64,000 nucleotides of DNA from Laceyella sacchari (GTDB lineage Bacteria > Bacillota > Bacilli > Thermoactinomycetales > Thermoactinomycetaceae), in NCBI RefSeq assembly GCF_004343255.1, contig NZ_SMDD01000001.1, forward strand, positions 434,001-498,000, in the 5' to 3' direction. Positions within the stretch are counted from its first letter, which is position 1. Each line of letters starts with the position of its first letter. This document shows positions 61,563 to 64,000 of the stretch, piece by piece. A model generated the notes under the pieces. The model did no database searches. It was given only the letters and a program-made list of their open reading frames with translations, and had not been told where the DNA came from. Position numbers and translations under genes: made by a program.

Positions 61563-61609
61563 GGTGGTTCCCCCTTCCCTTAGTCGTGTCGAGTAGTAAT
61601 TGCATACAA

Positions 61610-62149
61610 CTATTTTACTATATCAGATACATCATCACTAGAGACGTCTTTTGTTTGAACCCAGATTTTTAATGTTTCGTCATAAAAAGACACATATTTA
61701 AGGTGTACTTCTACTTTTAATTTTTGTGCTTCATCTATCACTATTTGTTCTTTCTCCAAAATTAATTCAATCAGATCAGGATTGTTGCTGATCCATTGCA
61801 TCGATTTGCCGAGAAAGGGAGTCAGTTTTTTCTCAAGCTGTTCTTTTACCAAATCGATAATCACGGATTGTTCACTGTCCACTTCTACGATGATTTTTTG
61901 GATGCGATCTTTGTTTTCCTGGTGTCGCTCTCCTTTGCGGGCCAACTGCAATGTTTCTTCCTGCAACTTCAGGATTTCTTTGTACTTTTGGTTGTTGGCG
62001 TAATACAGAGCGTTGCGCTCTGATAGCAGGCCGTCGATTTTTTGGCCGTATAGCAGAAGAAACAAGCCGTTGCCGAAAAGAAAGCCCAGCAGGAGCATCA
62101 CCCATGCACGCCGGTTTTTTTTCAAGCCGGCAATGACGCCGCGCACCAT
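61610..62149 (-). CDS. ytrI: Sporulation membrane protein YtrI
   Basis: A 179-residue protein with one N-terminal transmembrane helix (about 16-34) and a long extracytoplasmic coiled-coil region (about 38-120), matching YtrI of Bacillus, which is needed for efficient sporulation and is made in the mother cell under sigma-E. Its ATG 62149 begins one base after the stop of ytrH, so the pair is translationally coupled. Confidence 0.88.
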   Translation of the reverse strand: MVRGVIAGLKKNRRAWVMLLLGFLFGNGLFLLLYGQKIDGLLSERNALYYANNQKYKEILKLQEETLQLARKGERHQENKDRIQKIIVEVDSEQSVIIDLVKEQLEKKLTPFLGKSMQWISNNPDLIELILEKEQIVIDEAQKLKVEVHLKYVSFYDETLKIWVQTKDVSSDDVSDIVK

Positions 62150-62150
62150 G

Positions 62151-62480
62151 TCAGTATTCTCCTTGGATCATCCAGCGAATCAGGACGGTGCCGGTGTGGG
62201 CGCCCAAAAACGCGCTGATGATAAAGCACAATTGTTGCAGGGCGAGATTGATCTGACCGCCTAAAATGGTGATTTCAATGTTTTTGATCATGTCAAATGT
62301 GCCGCCGATGGCCGCTACCATTGCCCATATCTTTAATTGTTCTGCGAGGCGCAGCATTTTAAACATCGGATAGTCGTCGGCGAGAAATGCCCCCACACCG
62401 CCTAGCATCACACCGCCCAATACTACGCCGAGCGCGATCAGGAAATCGAGGATGACCGTTGTCCAAAATTGTTGTCCCAT
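62151..62480 (-). CDS. ytrH: Sporulation membrane protein YtrH
   Basis: A 109-residue protein with three hydrophobic segments (about 8-30, 47-66 and 79-101), matching the YtrH family, expressed with ytrI in the mother cell during sporulation. The ATG 62480 start has AAAGGCGG about 9 bases upstream; longer in-frame extensions to 62606 are rejected. It is divergent from dnaE, as in Bacillus. Confidence 0.9.
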   Translation of the reverse strand: MGQQFWTTVILDFLIALGVVLGGVMLGGVGAFLADDYPMFKMLRLAEQLKIWAMVAAIGGTFDMIKNIEITILGGQINLALQQLCFIISAFLGAHTGTVLIRWMIQGEY

Positions 62481-62647
62481 AGCCGATAACCGCCTTTGTC
62501 TAGCAAAAGTGTGTATTTGGTAAATATTGACTGATTTTCCTAAAGAATATGAAGGAGCGAGAGCAATTATGTGGACAATGGGTAGGGGGAAAGGATGTTC
62601 GGACAAGCCGGTTTCGTTATAATAAGAGGGAAAGAGGAGGGGTCGGC

Positions 62648-64000
62648 GTGGATCGGTTGAAAGACTTTGTTCATCTTCATGTGCATACGGAATTTAGTTT
62701 GCTGGACGGGGCCAGCCGGATCGAAGAGCTGGTGCGAACCGCCAAACAACTGGGAATGAAGGCGCTCGCCATCACAGATCATGGCGCGATGCACGGCGTG
62801 GTGCCTTTCTATAAAGCGTGTCAGGAAGCCGGCATCAAGCCTATCATCGGTTGTGAAATGTATCTGACAGCAGGGTCGCTCCATGATAAGCGGCCGCTCA
62901 GGGAGCAAAAGAATTACCATCTGTTGCTGATTGCCGAAACGGATGCAGGGTATCGAAATTTGCTGCGTTTGACAAGCGAGGCCCATCTGCGGGTGTTCCA
63001 TTATAAGCCCCGTATTGACAAAGCGCTGTTGCGCCAATACCGGCAAGGGCTGATCGCTACCAGTTCGTGCTTGGGAGGGGAGATTCCGCAGGCGATTTTG
63101 GCGGGCGATTTGGCGGAAGCGAAACGATTGGTAATGGAGTATTTAGACATCTTTGGGCCGGATCATTTCTTTTTTGAATTGCAAGACCATCAGCTTCCGG
63201 AACAAGAACGGGTAAACCGCCAGCTGATTTCTTGGTCAAAAGAGCTGGGAGTGAAGCTGATTGCGACCAATGACGTGCATTATACACACCAAGGTGATCA
63301 TGAAGTGCATGATTGCCTCCTTTGCATTCAGACTGGCAGCAAATTGGCCGATGAAGAGCGGTTGCGTTTTCCGACCAAAGAATATTACCTGAAATCGGCG
63401 GAAGAGATGCATCGGTGTTTTGGACATGTACCCGAGGCTTTGCATCACACGGTGGATATCGCCGAACGTTGCCAGGTTGAGATCCCTTTGGGTGGCCGCC
63501 TGTTGCCCAAATTTCCCTTGCCGGAAGGTGTGGAGGCTGGAGCTTATTTGCGGGAGCTTTGCCGCCAGGGGGCGATTGAGCGGTTTGGCCAGTTGACCCC
63601 CGAGGTGGTTGAGCGGTTGGACTATGAACTGTCGGTTATCGACCGGATGGGCTTTAATGATTATTTTTTGGTGGTGTGGGATTTTGTCCGGTTCGCCCAT
63701 GAGCGGGGGATCGCAGTGGGACCGGGGCGAGGTTCGGCGGCGGGGAGTTTGGTGTCCTATGTCCTTCGCATCACCGATATCGACCCGCTGAAGTATCGGC
63801 TCTTTTTTGAACGGTTTCTCAATCCCGAGCGGATCAGCATGCCGGATATCGACATCGATTTCAACTATGAACGCCGCGATGAAGTGATCCGGTATGTGGT
63901 GGACAAGTATGGAGCTGAGCGGGTAGCGCAGATCATCACCTTTGGGACGATGGCGCCGCGGGCCGCAGTGCGGGATGTGGGCCGGGTGATGGGATTGCCT
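62648..64000 (+). CDS. dnaE: DNA polymerase III subunit alpha DnaE (N-terminal part)
   Basis: The first 451 residues of DnaE, cut by the right window edge. The PHP domain is at about 7-200 ([13 protein letters not shown] near 9, ITDHGAMHG near 47, NDVHYT near 211). The palm follows with [14 protein letters not shown] near 358, [19 protein letters not shown] near 385 holding the catalytic DIDID aspartates. DnaE in Firmicutes extends the RNA primers before PolC takes over. GTG 62648 has GAGGAGGGG about 7-9 bases upstream. It is divergent from ytrH-ytrI. Confidence 0.96.
   Translation, partial: MDRLKDFVHLHVHTEFSLLDGASRIEELVRTAKQLGMKALAITDHGAMHGVVPFYKACQEAGIKPIIGCEMYLTAGSLHDKRPLREQKNYHLLLIAETDAGYRNLLRLTSEAHLRVFHYKPRIDKALLRQYRQGLIATSSCLGGEIPQAILAGDLAEAKRLVMEYLDIFGPDHFFFELQDHQLPEQERVNRQLISWSKELGVKLIATNDVHYTHQGDHEVHDCLLCIQTGSKLADEERLRFPTKEYYLKSAEEMHRCFGHVPEALHHTVDIAERCQVEIPLGGRLLPKFPLPEGVEAGAYLRELCRQGAIERFGQLTPEVVERLDYELSVIDRMGFNDYFLVVWDFVRFAHERGIAVGPGRGSAAGSLVSYVLRITDIDPLKYRLFFERFLNPERISMPDIDIDFNYERRDEVIRYVVDKYGAERVAQIITFGTMAPRAAVRDVGRVMGLP

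Noticed and set aside
1-64000. tRNA, rRNA or tmRNA genes
   Set aside because: No cloverleaf-like segments with T-loop (GGTTCRANNCC) and CCA context, and no rRNA core sequences, were seen by eye. A covariance-model scan would be needed to be certain.

Overview
The window comes from a low-to-mid-GC, spore-forming, thermophilic Firmicute, most likely a member of the Thermoactinomycetaceae (Thermoactinomyces/Laceyella type). The strongest pointer is the secreted carboxypeptidase at 37.3-38.6 kb, whose mature part matches, as far as I remember that sequence, Thermoactinomyces vulgaris carboxypeptidase T almost residue for residue. Supporting signs are the many sporulation genes (spo0M, spoVR, ytrH, ytrI, sporulenol-synthase-type sqhC, a cluster of YheC/YheD coat proteins), strong AGGAGG-type ribosome binding sites and frequent TTG and GTG starts. 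No rRNA, tRNA, CRISPR array or intact transposase was seen.

Layout. 0-11 kb: end of a Na+/proline-type symporter, a peptidoglycan/polysaccharide deacetylase lipoprotein, an R2-like ligand-binding oxidase opposite an Rrf2 regulator, an AraC/GyrI-type regulator, rsgA, cutC, and a complete Bce-type antimicrobial-peptide module (response regulator, kinase, ATPase, permease) with its operator. 11-21 kb: dps, an M16C metallopeptidase, an ABC-2 exporter pair, spo0M, an orphan PolC N-terminal-domain protein, a small ATP-grasp protein and a LOG-type phosphoribohydrolase. 21-28 kb: an RRNPP-type (HTH+TPR) regulator followed by a 12-codon peptide gene, then a degenerate asparagine-synthetase-like gene next to sqhC, then degV. 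28-36 kb: an orphan sugar-binding lipoprotein, an SDR, several unknown small genes, and the kynA-kynU-kynB operon (tryptophan to anthranilate). 36-43.8 kb: quinone oxidoreductase, carboxypeptidase T, mgtE behind an M-box magnesium riboswitch, spoVR and a two-domain NlpC/P60 hydrolase. 43.8-49.5 kb: a five-gene minus-strand operon of four YheC/YheD ATP-grasp proteins plus a GNAT acetyltransferase.

50.6-57.9 kb is an AT-rich accessory island, probably inserted between the UPF0173 hydrolase and ytoI, which I recall as close neighbours in Bacillaceae. It carries four paralogues of an unrecognised protein family, mostly with their own TATACT -10 box and terminator, two DnaI-type helicase loaders, a truncated lipoprotein, small zinc-ribbon and GR(S/C)FDIFG proteins, and three copies of a roughly 33-bp repeat, each just after a terminator. 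This is the best candidate for an undescribed system.

58-64 kb returns to conserved chromosome: dedA, two small membrane proteins, ytoI, ytpI, a small unknown, ytrI, ytrH and the start of dnaE, which runs off the right edge.
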